Positions 1 to 5,932 of a stretch of DNA of 9,034 bases are shown here, in pieces. Numbering within the stretch: the stretch's first letter is position 1; each line of letters opens with the position of its first letter. Under the pieces are notes generated by a model, which made no database searches, was not told where the DNA came from, and saw only the letters and a program-made list of their open reading frames with translations. The stretch comes from Desulfatirhabdium butyrativorans (GTDB taxonomy: Bacteria; Desulfobacterota; Desulfobacteria; Desulfobacterales; DYRK01). The translations under genes were made by a program, and so were the position numbers. The stretch covers positions 1-9,034 of the forward strand of contig DYRK01000219.1 in the NCBI GenBank assembly GCA_020718785.1, given 5' to 3'.

Positions 1-2
1 CC

Positions 3-860
3 GTACCGGCAAATCATTTTTTCAATGCTTATGTGATCAAACAACTGCTTTTGCTCAAGCATGACAAATTCGATCTGACGCAGCGGGTTTTCAAGGTTTT
101 CGACAGGTATCTCAAACTCAAATATATTTTCTGGCCCCATGTCGTGAAAGCTGTTGACGGGGATGCCGAGGAATATGAAAGGGCAAGAAACAGCGCCGCA
201 AATCTCACAAGTTTTATGAACAGCGGCACAGGCTGGCTGTATCTGGAACTGCCTGCCGTTGCTCCTGTTTCCAGAAAACCCGGCAGGGACTCGAAAGCCT
301 CGGTTGCAATCATAAAGATGCCTGTCAAGAAAGATCAATCTGGCGCCAAGGAGCAAGACCAGTGGCTTGTTCAATGGAATCAGAAATGGAAGGTCATGAA
401 TCTGATTTCAGGGCATATCGAAGACATTGATTCTTCTCCGCTGTCCTGTGTCATGCGCGAAATTCATGAAGAACTCTTCGGCATTTTGTCGGCTGATGAG
501 TACAACCGCTTGAAAACGGCATTAACTGGCAGTTCTGATTACAATAATGCCAAATCTTCATGGAAAGATTCGCATATCGAATCGGTAAGGCTGCGAGGAA
601 ATTCTCCTTATAAATACTCGGATTTTTCCGATTCGGCAAACAAATGGAGCAATTACGAATTTCACATCTATGATGTGGAATTCAAGCCCGGCGTCAAGAT
701 TTTCCATGAAGATTTGTTTTATACGCCTTCTGTACGTCAGTCCCCGCGTGAGCCCAATGAATGGGTTTCCCTTGAGGATATCGGGAAAGGCTGGACAAAG
801 ATGGGCAGACCCGTCAGCAGGACGGTCAAGAAAATTTTCGGGCTTTTGGGCTTGGTGTAA
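3..860 (+). CDS. Nudix-like domain protein, 5' end missing
   Basis: The reading frame is open from the left edge (first full codon at 3) to TAA at 858-860. A GTG at 33 could start a 275-residue protein, but no ribosome binding site precedes it, so the gene probably begins outside the window. Counting from that GTG, residues 127-151 resemble a Nudix box: G127, an acidic stretch, then R142-E143-I144-x-E146-E147. It deviates from the consensus: an Asp (D133) sits where the first Glu is expected, and there is one extra residue in each half (SSPLSCVM before RE; EELFG instead of EExG). Nudix proteins hydrolyse nucleoside diphosphates linked to another group, but no substrate can be assigned. Residues 90-126 and 210-260 are compatible with the strands of a Nudix fold. 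The first ~85 residues match nothing I recognise. A hairpin follows the stop codon. Confident that it is coding, moderate on the Nudix label. Confidence 0.7.
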   Translation, partial: VPANHFFNAYVIKQLLLLKHDKFDLTQRVFKVFDRYLKLKYIFWPHVVKAVDGDAEEYERARNSAANLTSFMNSGTGWLYLELPAVAPVSRKPGRDSKASVAIIKMPVKKDQSGAKEQDQWLVQWNQKWKVMNLISGHIEDIDSSPLSCVMREIHEELFGILSADEYNRLKTALTGSSDYNNAKSSWKDSHIESVRLRGNSPYKYSDFSDSANKWSNYEFHIYDVEFKPGVKIFHEDLFYTPSVRQSPREPNEWVSLEDIGKGWTKMGRPVSRTVKKIFGLLGLV

Positions 861-875
861 CTTGATGTAAACGGT

Positions 876-901
876 AGGGTGGGCAGCGTGCTGCCCACCT
901 T
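876..901. repeat. GGTGGGCAGC palindrome, hairpin after the Nudix-like gene
   Basis: A perfect 10-bp inverted repeat, GGTGGGCAGC (878-887) and GCTGCCCACC (890-899), is separated by only GT and extended by a G-T wobble and an A-T pair. It lies 15 bases after the stop of the Nudix-like gene. It is GC-rich but followed by only three T's, so it is a weak terminator candidate. A related hairpin at 1702-1723 suggests a dispersed REP-like palindrome. Confidence 0.75.
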
Positions 902-936
902 TGAGCTATGACTTATCAGAGGATTCGGAGGAAAGC

Positions 937-1302
937 ATGACAAGCGAAAGAAATTATCAGTCTGCCGTTGCGAGAACCGAGCGGGGATTGTCCGTATCAG
1001 GCACAAGGATCACCCTGTATCAGATTATGGATTATCTCAAAGCCGGATGGACGCCGAACCTGATCCGGCAATGGCTTGATATGACGGAAAAACAGATCGC
1101 CGATGTGACGGAGTATATCAATATCCATCGGGAAGAAGTCGAATCCGAATATCGGACCGTATTGCAGGAAGCCGATGAAAGCCGCAACTATTGGGAAGCA
1201 TACAATAAAGAACGGTTTGAACGCATTGCGGCTTCGCACTCGGAGGCTGATCCGGTCTGGCTGAAAATCAAAAACAAAAAAGCGGAACTCGGCATGAGAT
1301 GA
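937..1302 (+). CDS. DUF433-family antitoxin-like protein
   Basis: A 121-residue protein. ATG at 937 is preceded by GGAGG (927-931) five bases upstream, which fixes the start; the frame extends upstream without a better one. Residues 16-62 fit the DUF433 pattern: an initial GLSVSGTRITLYQIMDYL segment, then KAGWTP, then a helix leading to EYI. This is a small helix-turn-helix-like domain known in antitoxins paired with PIN-like toxins. The C-terminal half (63-121) is charged, predicted helical, and may bind the partner. The stop overlaps the next gene's start (ATGA, 1299-1302), so the two should be translationally coupled. By analogy with such modules it would bind and neutralise the next protein and repress its own promoter; that role is inferred from family and order. 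No clear promoter was found in the short gap upstream, which is mostly the 876-901 hairpin. Confidence 0.8.
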   Translation: MTSERNYQSAVARTERGLSVSGTRITLYQIMDYLKAGWTPNLIRQWLDMTEKQIADVTEYINIHREEVESEYRTVLQEADESRNYWEAYNKERFERIAASHSEADPVWLKIKNKKAELGMR

Positions 1303-1694
1303 TAAGCATTCTGGCAGATCACAATATAGAGGGACACGCGATTCTGCTTGCGGGAACATTCTATGCACAAGGATGGTCGGAATTGTTTCAGGTGCGCTTT
1401 ACAACATTCCGGGAAGCGGGTCTGTCTCCCGAGAGCAGCGACCGTGCCGTATGGCAGTTTGTCCAAGAAAATCAGATGCTGCTGCTGACCGATAATCGGA
1501 ACAGGAAAAAGAAAGATTCGCTGGAGCAAACCATGCGGGAACAAAGCAGCCCCGAATCTCTTCCTGTTCTGACCGTCGGAAATGCGGATCGTCTGACCGA
1601 GCGGGAATATCGTGAAAAATGCGCCGCCCGTCTCGCTGAAATCATTTATGATTTGGAAAAACTGAGAGGGGCATGCCGTTTGTTTCTTCATTAG
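1299..1694 (+). CDS. PIN-like (DUF5615-like) protein, probable toxin of the pair
   Basis: A 131-residue protein starting at the ATG that overlaps the upstream stop codon. It begins with a beta-strand and acidic residue typical of PIN-like folds (ISILADHNIEGH, D7). A second strand with acidic residue follows at 61-66 (LLLTDN, D65); D48 is a further acid placed like the middle PIN carboxylate. PIN-domain toxins are metal-dependent ribonucleases, and DUF433/DUF5615-like pairs are predicted toxin-antitoxin modules. The nuclease activity is inferred from family and operon structure, not proven by a full catalytic set. Length is typical for such a protein. It ends at TAG 1692-1694, shortly before a second GGTGGGCAG hairpin, and converges with the Fic gene. 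It could instead be a non-toxic PIN-like protein of unknown role. Confidence 0.72.
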   Translation: MISILADHNIEGHAILLAGTFYAQGWSELFQVRFTTFREAGLSPESSDRAVWQFVQENQMLLLTDNRNRKKKDSLEQTMREQSSPESLPVLTVGNADRLTEREYREKCAARLAEIIYDLEKLRGACRLFLH

Positions 1695-1701
1695 GCTATA
1701 A

Positions 1702-1723
1702 GGTGGGCAGAAATCTGCCCATC
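1702..1723. repeat. GGTGGGCAG palindrome between convergent genes
   Basis: A 9-bp stem with one G-T wobble, GGTGGGCAG (1702-1710) and CTGCCCATC (1715-1723), with an AAAT loop. It begins eight bases after the PIN-like gene's stop and sits between it and the convergent Fic gene, so it may act as a weak bidirectional terminator. Its arms match those of the 876-901 hairpin, so one palindrome family flanks the antitoxin/PIN module on both sides. Confidence 0.7.
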
Positions 1724-1739
1724 CTACGAGTTCACCGGA

Positions 1740-1835
1740 ATGTTTCAAGTAAAGGAAGCCCGGAAAGGAAGTCGTGAGGATTTCGAGAATGTTATGAAAG
1801 CCGTTCCCTGTGCGGAGCCGTGGGATGCAGATTAA
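1740..1835 (+). pseudogene. 31-codon ORF resembling the tail of a short antitoxin
   Basis: An ATG ORF of 31 codons ends at TAA 1833-1835, overlapping the last bases of the opposing Fic gene. The second half (KGSREDFENVMKAVPCAEPW) resembles the C-terminal tails of short antitoxins I recall, which often read GSxEDFxxxLxxVPDxEP. No ribosome binding site or N-terminal DNA-binding part is present, so it looks like a remnant left after rearrangement. It may equally be chance. Low confidence. Confidence 0.25.
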
Positions 1836-2971
1836 CCTGTCCAATTCAAGGAATAACTGACATTTCGTCCTTTTCCATGATTGGGCTTCAATATGCCCTT
1901 GATTACCAAATCGGATATTTCCCGATAAGCCGTGGCTCTGCTTGTCTTTGTCATTGAAACATATTTACGCGTATTCAGCCCTCCCTCAAAACCCTCATAT
2001 CCGGCATCCAAAAGACAGTTCACCGCTTTGCGCTGGCGCTCACTCATGGGAGTCTGCGCGTTTCTGCGCCAGAAATCCGCTTTTGCCAGCACATCGGCGA
2101 TCAGTTTTTCCGAATTGTTCAAAGCTCGTTTAAAACATCCTGTAAACCACAGCAGCCATGATGTTATATCCTTATCCCCTTTCTGAGAATGTTCCAGAAT
2201 TCTGTAATACTCATCCCGTTCGGCCATGATTTGTGAAGAAAGGCTGTAAAAACGAGTTCCGAGATGTTCATCCTGAGCAAGCGCCATATCGCTCAATGCT
2301 CTGGCGATGCGGCCGTTGCCGTCTTCAAAGGGATGAACCGTTACGAACCGGAAATGGGCAATAGCCGCTCTGAGTAATCCTTCTGTGTTTCCCCGACTTT
2401 CCTCCCACCAAATCAGAAATCGCTTTATTTCATCTTCAATCCGTTCTGCCGGCGGTGCCTCGAAATGAATTTTTTCCCTTCCGATGGGACCCGAGACCAC
2501 ACGCATGGGTTCGCAGCCTCGCCATTCGCCGGTTCGGATACGGGTCAAACCCGAATATCCTGTAGGGAACAAAGCCGCCTGCCATGATTTCAGCCTTTCT
2601 GCGCTAAGGGCTTTATCATAATTTGCTGCTGCATCGAGAAGAACTTCCACAAGACCGTCTGCATGACGGTCAACATACGTCAATCCCGCTGCGGGCAATC
2701 CCAGCCCTCTTGCTACTGAGGAACGCACCGATTCTCTGTTCAATATTTGTCCTTCGATTGCAGCGGTTTTGACTGCTTCTTCAATCATAATTTCTGCCTG
2801 AGCCTGACGGGTAAAGGTCAGAGCGGCAGAAGATTGTTGAGCAGGGTCGAAACAGCGAACTTTGCTTAACAAGCTGCCTTGACAGAATCTTGCATTTGCA
2901 AGAGGATCAATGAGTTTATCCGCTTGCCAATGAAAATCGCTCCAATTATCATACTGCCAGATATAACGCAT
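1832..2971 (-). CDS. Fic family protein with N-terminal inhibitory motif and C-terminal HTH-like region
   Basis: A 379-residue protein with ATG at 2969-2971. Residues 1-110 match the N-terminal domain common in stand-alone Fic proteins (DUF4172-like opening MRYIWQYDNWSDFHW). The catalytic Fic motif HPFEDGNGRIAR is intact at 213-224, with the base His213 and the anion-binding GNGR loop. An inhibitory motif of the (S/T)xxxE(G/N) type is present as TAAIEG (69-74), marking a class II Fic whose own helix blocks ATP binding until relieved. Fic enzymes usually transfer AMP from ATP to a hydroxyl of a target protein; the target is unknown. Residues 305-379 look like a winged helix-turn-helix (SMTKTSRATAYREISDLVIKGIL is followed by a wing-like GKGRNVSYSL), so the protein may bind DNA and regulate itself at the 2985-3026 palindrome. 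The ribosome binding site is weak (AAGAAA). It has its own promoter and converges with the PIN-like gene. Confidence 0.92.
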   Translation of the reverse strand: MRYIWQYDNWSDFHWQADKLIDPLANARFCQGSLLSKVRCFDPAQQSSAALTFTRQAQAEIMIEEAVKTAAIEGQILNRESVRSSVARGLGLPAAGLTYVDRHADGLVEVLLDAAANYDKALSAERLKSWQAALFPTGYSGLTRIRTGEWRGCEPMRVVSGPIGREKIHFEAPPAERIEDEIKRFLIWWEESRGNTEGLLRAAIAHFRFVTVHPFEDGNGRIARALSDMALAQDEHLGTRFYSLSSQIMAERDEYYRILEHSQKGDKDITSWLLWFTGCFKRALNNSEKLIADVLAKADFWRRNAQTPMSERQRKAVNCLLDAGYEGFEGGLNTRKYVSMTKTSRATAYREISDLVIKGILKPNHGKGRNVSYSLNWTG

Positions 2972-2984
2972 GGTTATTTCTTAA

Positions 2985-3026
2985 CGCTTCACATTATGAA
3001 GCGATTATATGATATATTCGCTTCAT
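2985..3026 (-). promoter_or_regulatory. Fic promoter with operator-like palindrome
   Basis: The segment 2996-3026 is a 31-bp palindrome centred on 3011 with one mismatched pair (3005/3017); its outer arms are ATGAAGCGA and TCGCTTCAT. A third half-site, CGCTTCA, lies at 2985-2991, nearer the Fic start and in inverted orientation to the 2997-3003 arm. On the minus strand the palindrome contains a perfect TATAAT (3004-3009), placed for a start near 2997, about 25 bases before the Fic ATG. No good -35 box is visible, as often where a regulator is involved. A protein bound here would cover the -10 box and repress. Autoregulation by the Fic C-terminal domain is an inference. Confidence 0.6.
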
Positions 3027-3118
3027 CTGCATACTGAAAATCATTCATCCTTCAGAATATCATCACACAGCCCCCCAAAAAAGCTGGAAACAGACTGTCA
3101 GCAGGATGCTGGTTAAAA

Positions 3119-4969
3119 TCATTGCGTGTTCTCTTCCCGTGTCATAACAAGCCGAAAACCAATGGCATAATACGGGGTTCCCGCTGGATATCCTCTGCGA
3201 TAATCTGATCGACAGGATGCTTCCCCACTTTCCCACGAACCTCCCCGTATAACTCTTCTTCTACCTTGATATATATCTTCACACCATTCCATTACATTAC
3301 CATGCATATCATATAATCCCCAGTTATTTGGTGAAAGACTGGCTACTGGCAAAGGTACGCCTCTTGACTCACCCCTTGGACATCCTTCATATTCATAATT
3401 GCCATCATAATTTGCCTTATCCGTTGACAAGCAGTTCCCAAAAGAGAAAGGAGTTTTTGTTCCGGCACGACAAGCATATTCCCATTCTGCTTCTGTTGGA
3501 AGGCGATATCTGTTATTAACCCCTTCTTGCATATTCAATGCGTTGATAAAATTTCTAACATCGCCCCATGAAACTCTGTTGACAGGACTTATAACACATT
3601 TCTCTCTATCTCCGCAATTAGTTAGGAGTGATGGATTCGTTCCGATAGTTAGGAGTGATGGATTCGTTCCGATAACAACACTTTCCCATTGTCCCTGTGT
3701 TAACTCCGTTGTCTGCATATAGAATCCTGTAGGAATTCTATTACTATCGTCGGGCGGAATATAGACAAAGTTCATTCCATACCTGTTTTTAAATTTAAAT
3801 TTTTCTTTCGGTATTTTCTGTATATCAATTGCCTTATCCATCAACTGCGGCACTTCTTTTAAGAGATATTCTTCCTTATCACTGCCGTTTTTTTCCATGA
3901 TATCGTCCGGTATAGTGATAGTTAACGACTCAGTCTTAAATCCCGAATGAGATATTTCGATATCATATTTTCCGGGCTCGAGTTCCATTCCCGGCGCATA
4001 TTTCATTTCCGGCTTCACAATACCCACCTGAGCGGCTTCAGGGATTGTTTTGATTGTCAGACGATATAGCTTGACCAATTTCACTTCCTGTTCGATATCC
4101 CTATCTTTGATAGTGATTGACAAGTCACTGACCTTCTTAAAGCCTTCACGGAATATTTCGATATGATATTCCCCCGGTTCGAGTTTCATTCCCGGCGTAT
4201 ATTCCATTTCCGGATTCACAATACGCACCTGAGCTTTTGGAGGGGTTGTGTTGATTGTCAGAGCATATTTATGAAAAAAAATCTGAAAAATAGTAAAAAC
4301 TGATAAGATAGCTATGATTAATCCACTTATTATAAGGGGTTTTATCCGAGTTTTTGTTTTCTGTGCGTCTATTAGTTTTTTAATGTCATCTAAAGAATAA
4401 TTCTTCGGAATATTTTTTATCAGAGTCTTCTGTTCCTTAATCAGAGCCTTCTGTTCCTTACCATACTTTAATCTCATCTCTTCCGATTTACTGTGTAAGC
4501 TATCCAAACGGCTATCAAAATTTATAACTTCATTTATAAGCCTTTTTAATTTATCCTGCTGCTGATCCAAATCAGCCGCGTATCCGGTATGCCACTTTTC
4601 TCCTGTAAATATTTCAAACAGACAAAGACATAATGAGTAAATATCATCACCCTTGTCTGCTTTTGACGGATTACGTCGCTGATGAAGAGACATATATGTA
4701 TTTGAACCGACTGTATCATCATGTTCTGTCAGTTCTCTAAGCTCGCCTTCAATTTTTTTCAAAAGCCCATAATCACATATTATTGCCCTTGGTGCTTGTT
4801 CATTTGTGATAAGAATATTGTCGGGTTTGAGATCACGATGAACAAAGTCTAACCTATGGATTTCTCTAAGTCCTTTTATAATGTCCAAAGATACTTTAAT
4901 CTTGTTATCAAAATTAAGTGTCTTATTCTTGATAGTTTTAGATAAAGATTTTCCCTCAATATATTCCAT
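3119..4969 (-). CDS. Ser/Thr kinase (C-terminal part) - TM - 2x PEGA - FGE/SUMF-like domain
   Basis: A frame of about 616 residues, read from ATG 4969 (a TTG at 4972 lies just upstream). Numbering from the TTG, residues 1-130 are a Hanks-type kinase from strand beta-5 onward: MEYIEG hinge, catalytic loop VHRDLKPDN (44-52; D47, N52), DYG in place of DFG (67-69), and the later GDDIYSLCLCLFE helix. A charged helical linker contains a 7-residue tandem repeat. One transmembrane helix lies at about 211-233, then two PEGA repeats (237-300 and 303-372), expected outside the membrane. Residues 396-612 are an FGE/SUMF-type domain with RLPTEAEWEYACRAG, GLYDMHGNVMEWCED and RVIRGGSW. The glycine loop and catalytic lysine are missing because they are encoded in another frame (4956-5300), so the gene is probably broken or split. 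No SD precedes ATG 4969. An intact protein would be a membrane sensor kinase with external domains. Confidence 0.85.
   Translation of the reverse strand: MEYIEGKSLSKTIKNKTLNFDNKIKVSLDIIKGLREIHRLDFVHRDLKPDNILITNEQAPRAIICDYGLLKKIEGELRELTEHDDTVGSNTYMSLHQRRNPSKADKGDDIYSLCLCLFEIFTGEKWHTGYAADLDQQQDKLKRLINEVINFDSRLDSLHSKSEEMRLKYGKEQKALIKEQKTLIKNIPKNYSLDDIKKLIDAQKTKTRIKPLIISGLIIAILSVFTIFQIFFHKYALTINTTPPKAQVRIVNPEMEYTPGMKLEPGEYHIEIFREGFKKVSDLSITIKDRDIEQEVKLVKLYRLTIKTIPEAAQVGIVKPEMKYAPGMELEPGKYDIEISHSGFKTESLTITIPDDIMEKNGSDKEEYLLKEVPQLMDKAIDIQKIPKEKFKFKNRYGMNFVYIPPDDSNRIPTGFYMQTTELTQGQWESVVIGTNPSLLTIGTNPSLLTNCGDREKCVISPVNRVSWGDVRNFINALNMQEGVNNRYRLPTEAEWEYACRAGTKTPFSFGNCLSTDKANYDGNYEYEGCPRGESRGVPLPVASLSPNNWGLYDMHGNVMEWCEDIYQGRRRVIRGGSWESGEASCRSDYRRGYPAGTPYYAIGFRLVMTREENTQ
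3621..3674. repeat. 27-bp perfect tandem duplication in the FGE-like domain
   Basis: Two identical adjacent 27-bp units (3621-3647 and 3648-3674) encode IGTNPSLLT twice (434-451, numbered from TTG 4972). The duplication is in frame, and the two copies are identical at the DNA level, so it is recent. FGE-like domains usually have a single NPS segment in this loop. Confidence 0.95.
4419..4460. repeat. 21-bp tandem duplication in the kinase linker
   Basis: Two adjacent 21-bp units, 4419-4439 and 4440-4460, differ at one base (4426 against 4447). They encode EQKALIK and EQKTLIK in the helical linker between kinase domain and transmembrane segment. The duplication is in frame and preserves heptad spacing, so it could lengthen a coiled coil. 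Confidence 0.9.
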
Positions 4970-5300
4970 CAAGGACTTTTACAAGATTGCTATGATTAAA
5001 TCCTTCTCCATGTACTATTTCTCTTTCAAATCTCTCCCAGTGGGCAATATCAGATAAGTCAAAATCGTTTGAATGCAAAATTTTTATTGCAACAGTGTCT
5101 TGTTCTTCATTTCCTATTGGAACAATTTCTCCATTTTCATTAATAGAAGAGATTCTGTTTGCTTTCCAGATAGTTCCGATTCCGCCCCTATTAACATATT
5201 CAAAAATTTTATATTCGCCCTTCTTGCCTTTATAAATTTTACCTCTCAAATCGTTATCTTTTTGGACAGACTCACTCTCTTTATTTGTCTGAACATCCAT
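4956..5300 (-). CDS. Ser/Thr kinase N-terminal lobe, cut off by a frame disruption
   Basis: A 114-residue frame. ATG at 5298-5300 is chosen because AAAGGAG (5309-5315) stands eight bases upstream; a longer frame reaching 5390 would translate the 5348-5374 palindrome and is unlikely. The protein holds the kinase N-lobe: glycine-rich loop YVNRGGIGTIWKA (about residues 39-51), catalytic lysine in VAIKIL (about 75-80), an alpha-C glutamate in ERFEREI, and the beta-4 region HSNLVKVLD. It then stops after DGIY with TGA at 4956-4958. The rest of the kinase continues at once in another frame (3119-4969, starting MEYIEG). About ten residues between beta-4 and beta-5 are absent compared with typical kinases, so a small out-of-frame deletion explains the break better than a single-base slip. 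The two reading frames overlap by 14 bases, leaving open coupled translation of a split kinase. Confidence 0.75.
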   Translation of the reverse strand: MDVQTNKESESVQKDNDLRGKIYKGKKGEYKIFEYVNRGGIGTIWKANRISSINENGEIVPIGNEEQDTVAIKILHSNDFDLSDIAHWERFEREIVHGEGFNHSNLVKVLDGIY

Positions 5301-5347
5301 TATAAAAACTCCTTTCTGATGAAAATTCTCAATGTTTTGAACTTTAA

Positions 5348-5374
5348 GTAAAGCGGGTTTCAAACCCGCTCTAC
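5348..5374. repeat. AGCGGGTTT palindrome upstream of the kinase gene
   Basis: A 13-bp inverted repeat, GTAAAGCGGGTTT (5348-5360) and AAACCCGCTCTAC (5362-5374), with one mismatch, around a single C. It belongs to the same family as the palindrome at 5688-5714. It lies just upstream of the kinase leader and would read RAGLKPAL if translated on the minus strand, a sign that it is a non-coding dispersed palindrome. Confidence 0.85.
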
Positions 5375-5676
5375 TATGAAATTTTTGCACGCGACGAAAA
5401 TTTCAGTTCCGTCCCCCGACTATTAGTTTATACGATACCGTTACCCTTATCCGAAATAAAATCGGATGTCAATAAAAAAATACACTCAGGCTGAAATTCA
5501 CTTTACCTCTTTGATAACATTCATAATTTTTAAGAAATTACTTGGAGCGACTCACGATAAAGCAAATCGGCTTGTTGCTGTGGCTTATTCGATACGCAAA
5601 TCGTCCGGAAATAAAAAATGCAGCAATTCTCATTTTGAAAAACGGCGTTGAACATTATCTGCGGAGACAGCCGGAA
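5375..5676. other. intergenic stretch, no convincing gene
   Basis: No supported gene lies here. A + strand frame of 61 codons (5466-5651) has no ribosome binding site, matches no family I know, and runs into one arm of an inverted repeat, so it is not called. A small hairpin, ATCCGA (5449-5454) with TCGGAT (5462-5467), is present but lacks a T-run. The kinase promoter must lie in or near the left end, but no clear boxes were identified. Confidence 0.5.
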
Positions 5677-5733
5677 TCTCATTTTATGTAAAGCGGGTTT
5701 GAAACCCGCTTTACGTCAAAATGAGAATTGCTG
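5621..5733. repeat. 18-bp perfect inverted repeat surrounding the second AGCGGGTTT palindrome
   Basis: CAGCAATTCTCATTTTGA (5621-5638) is repeated exactly in reverse complement at 5716-5733. Between the arms lies the shorter palindrome 5688-5714. A partial third version of the arm (TCTCATTTT, 5677-5685) competes for the same right arm, so two alternative foldings are possible. Confidence 0.85.
5677..5726. repeat. AGCGGGTTT palindrome within a 50-nt imperfect hairpin
   Basis: The core GTAAAGCGGGTTT (5688-5700) pairs perfectly with AAACCCGCTTTAC (5702-5714) around one G. An outer stem, TCTCATTTT (5677-5685) with AAAATGAGA (5718-5726), extends it across a small internal loop. It is a second copy of the 5348-5374 element. 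The right arm occurs again at 5834-5846 because the tandem duplication copied it. Confidence 0.85.
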
Positions 5734-5876
5734 TAAAAAATGGCTTGACTTTCTTAAATCAATAGTTAAAATATACAGAATTCGGATTGATCTTCGTCAA
5801 GGAAAAATTTTCAAACAAAGGAGGTGAATTTTGAAACCCGCTTTACGTCAAAATGAGAATTGCTGTAAAAAATGGC

Positions 5877-5904
5877 TTGACTTTCTTAAATCAATAGTTA
5901 AAAT
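5877..5904 (+). promoter_or_regulatory. candidate sigma-70 promoter of the cytochrome operon (also in copy 1, 5745-5772)
   Basis: TTGACT (5877-5882) and TAAAAT (5899-5904) are separated by 16 bases. Each differs from consensus by one base. Transcription would begin near 5911, leaving a leader of about 50 bases. The same pair occurs at 5745-5750 and 5767-5772 in the first copy of the duplication, so the operon may have two identical promoters in series. Confidence 0.45.
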
Positions 5905-5918
5905 ATACAGAATTCGGA

Positions 5919-5932
5919 TTGATCTTCGTCAA
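5919..5932 (+). promoter_or_regulatory. FNR/CRP-family-like dyad (also in copy 1, 5787-5800)
   Basis: TTGATCTTCGTCAA matches the FNR-type pattern TTGATnnnnATCAA in nine of ten positions. Relative to the candidate promoter it would lie just downstream of the start point, a place suited to repression rather than activation. Regulation by an FNR- or HcpR-like factor would suit a nitrogen-oxide respiratory operon, but this rests on one site motif. Confidence 0.35.

Noticed and set aside
1188..1844. 218-codon minus-strand frame opposite the antitoxin/PIN genes
   Set aside because: It covers two overlapping + strand genes with good starts and family matches, and its translation shows no domain features.
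3064..3110. Rho-independent terminator after the kinase gene (minus strand)
   Set aside because: There is a run of T's in minus-strand reading and short GCTG/CAGC matches, but no stem of adequate length directly before it.
5301..5390. N-terminal extension of the kinase frame up to 5390
   Set aside because: It would translate a dispersed palindrome (RAGLKPAL) and lacks a ribosome binding site, while ATG 5298-5300 has AAAGGAG at good spacing.
5466..5651. 61-codon + strand ORF between the kinase and haoC
   Set aside because: No ribosome binding site, no recognisable family, AT-rich composition, and its 3' end runs into one arm of an inverted repeat.
5741..5760. Sigma-54 (-24/-12) promoter starting TGGC
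   Set aside because: The TGGC is present but the TTGC-like -12 element is not at the needed distance.
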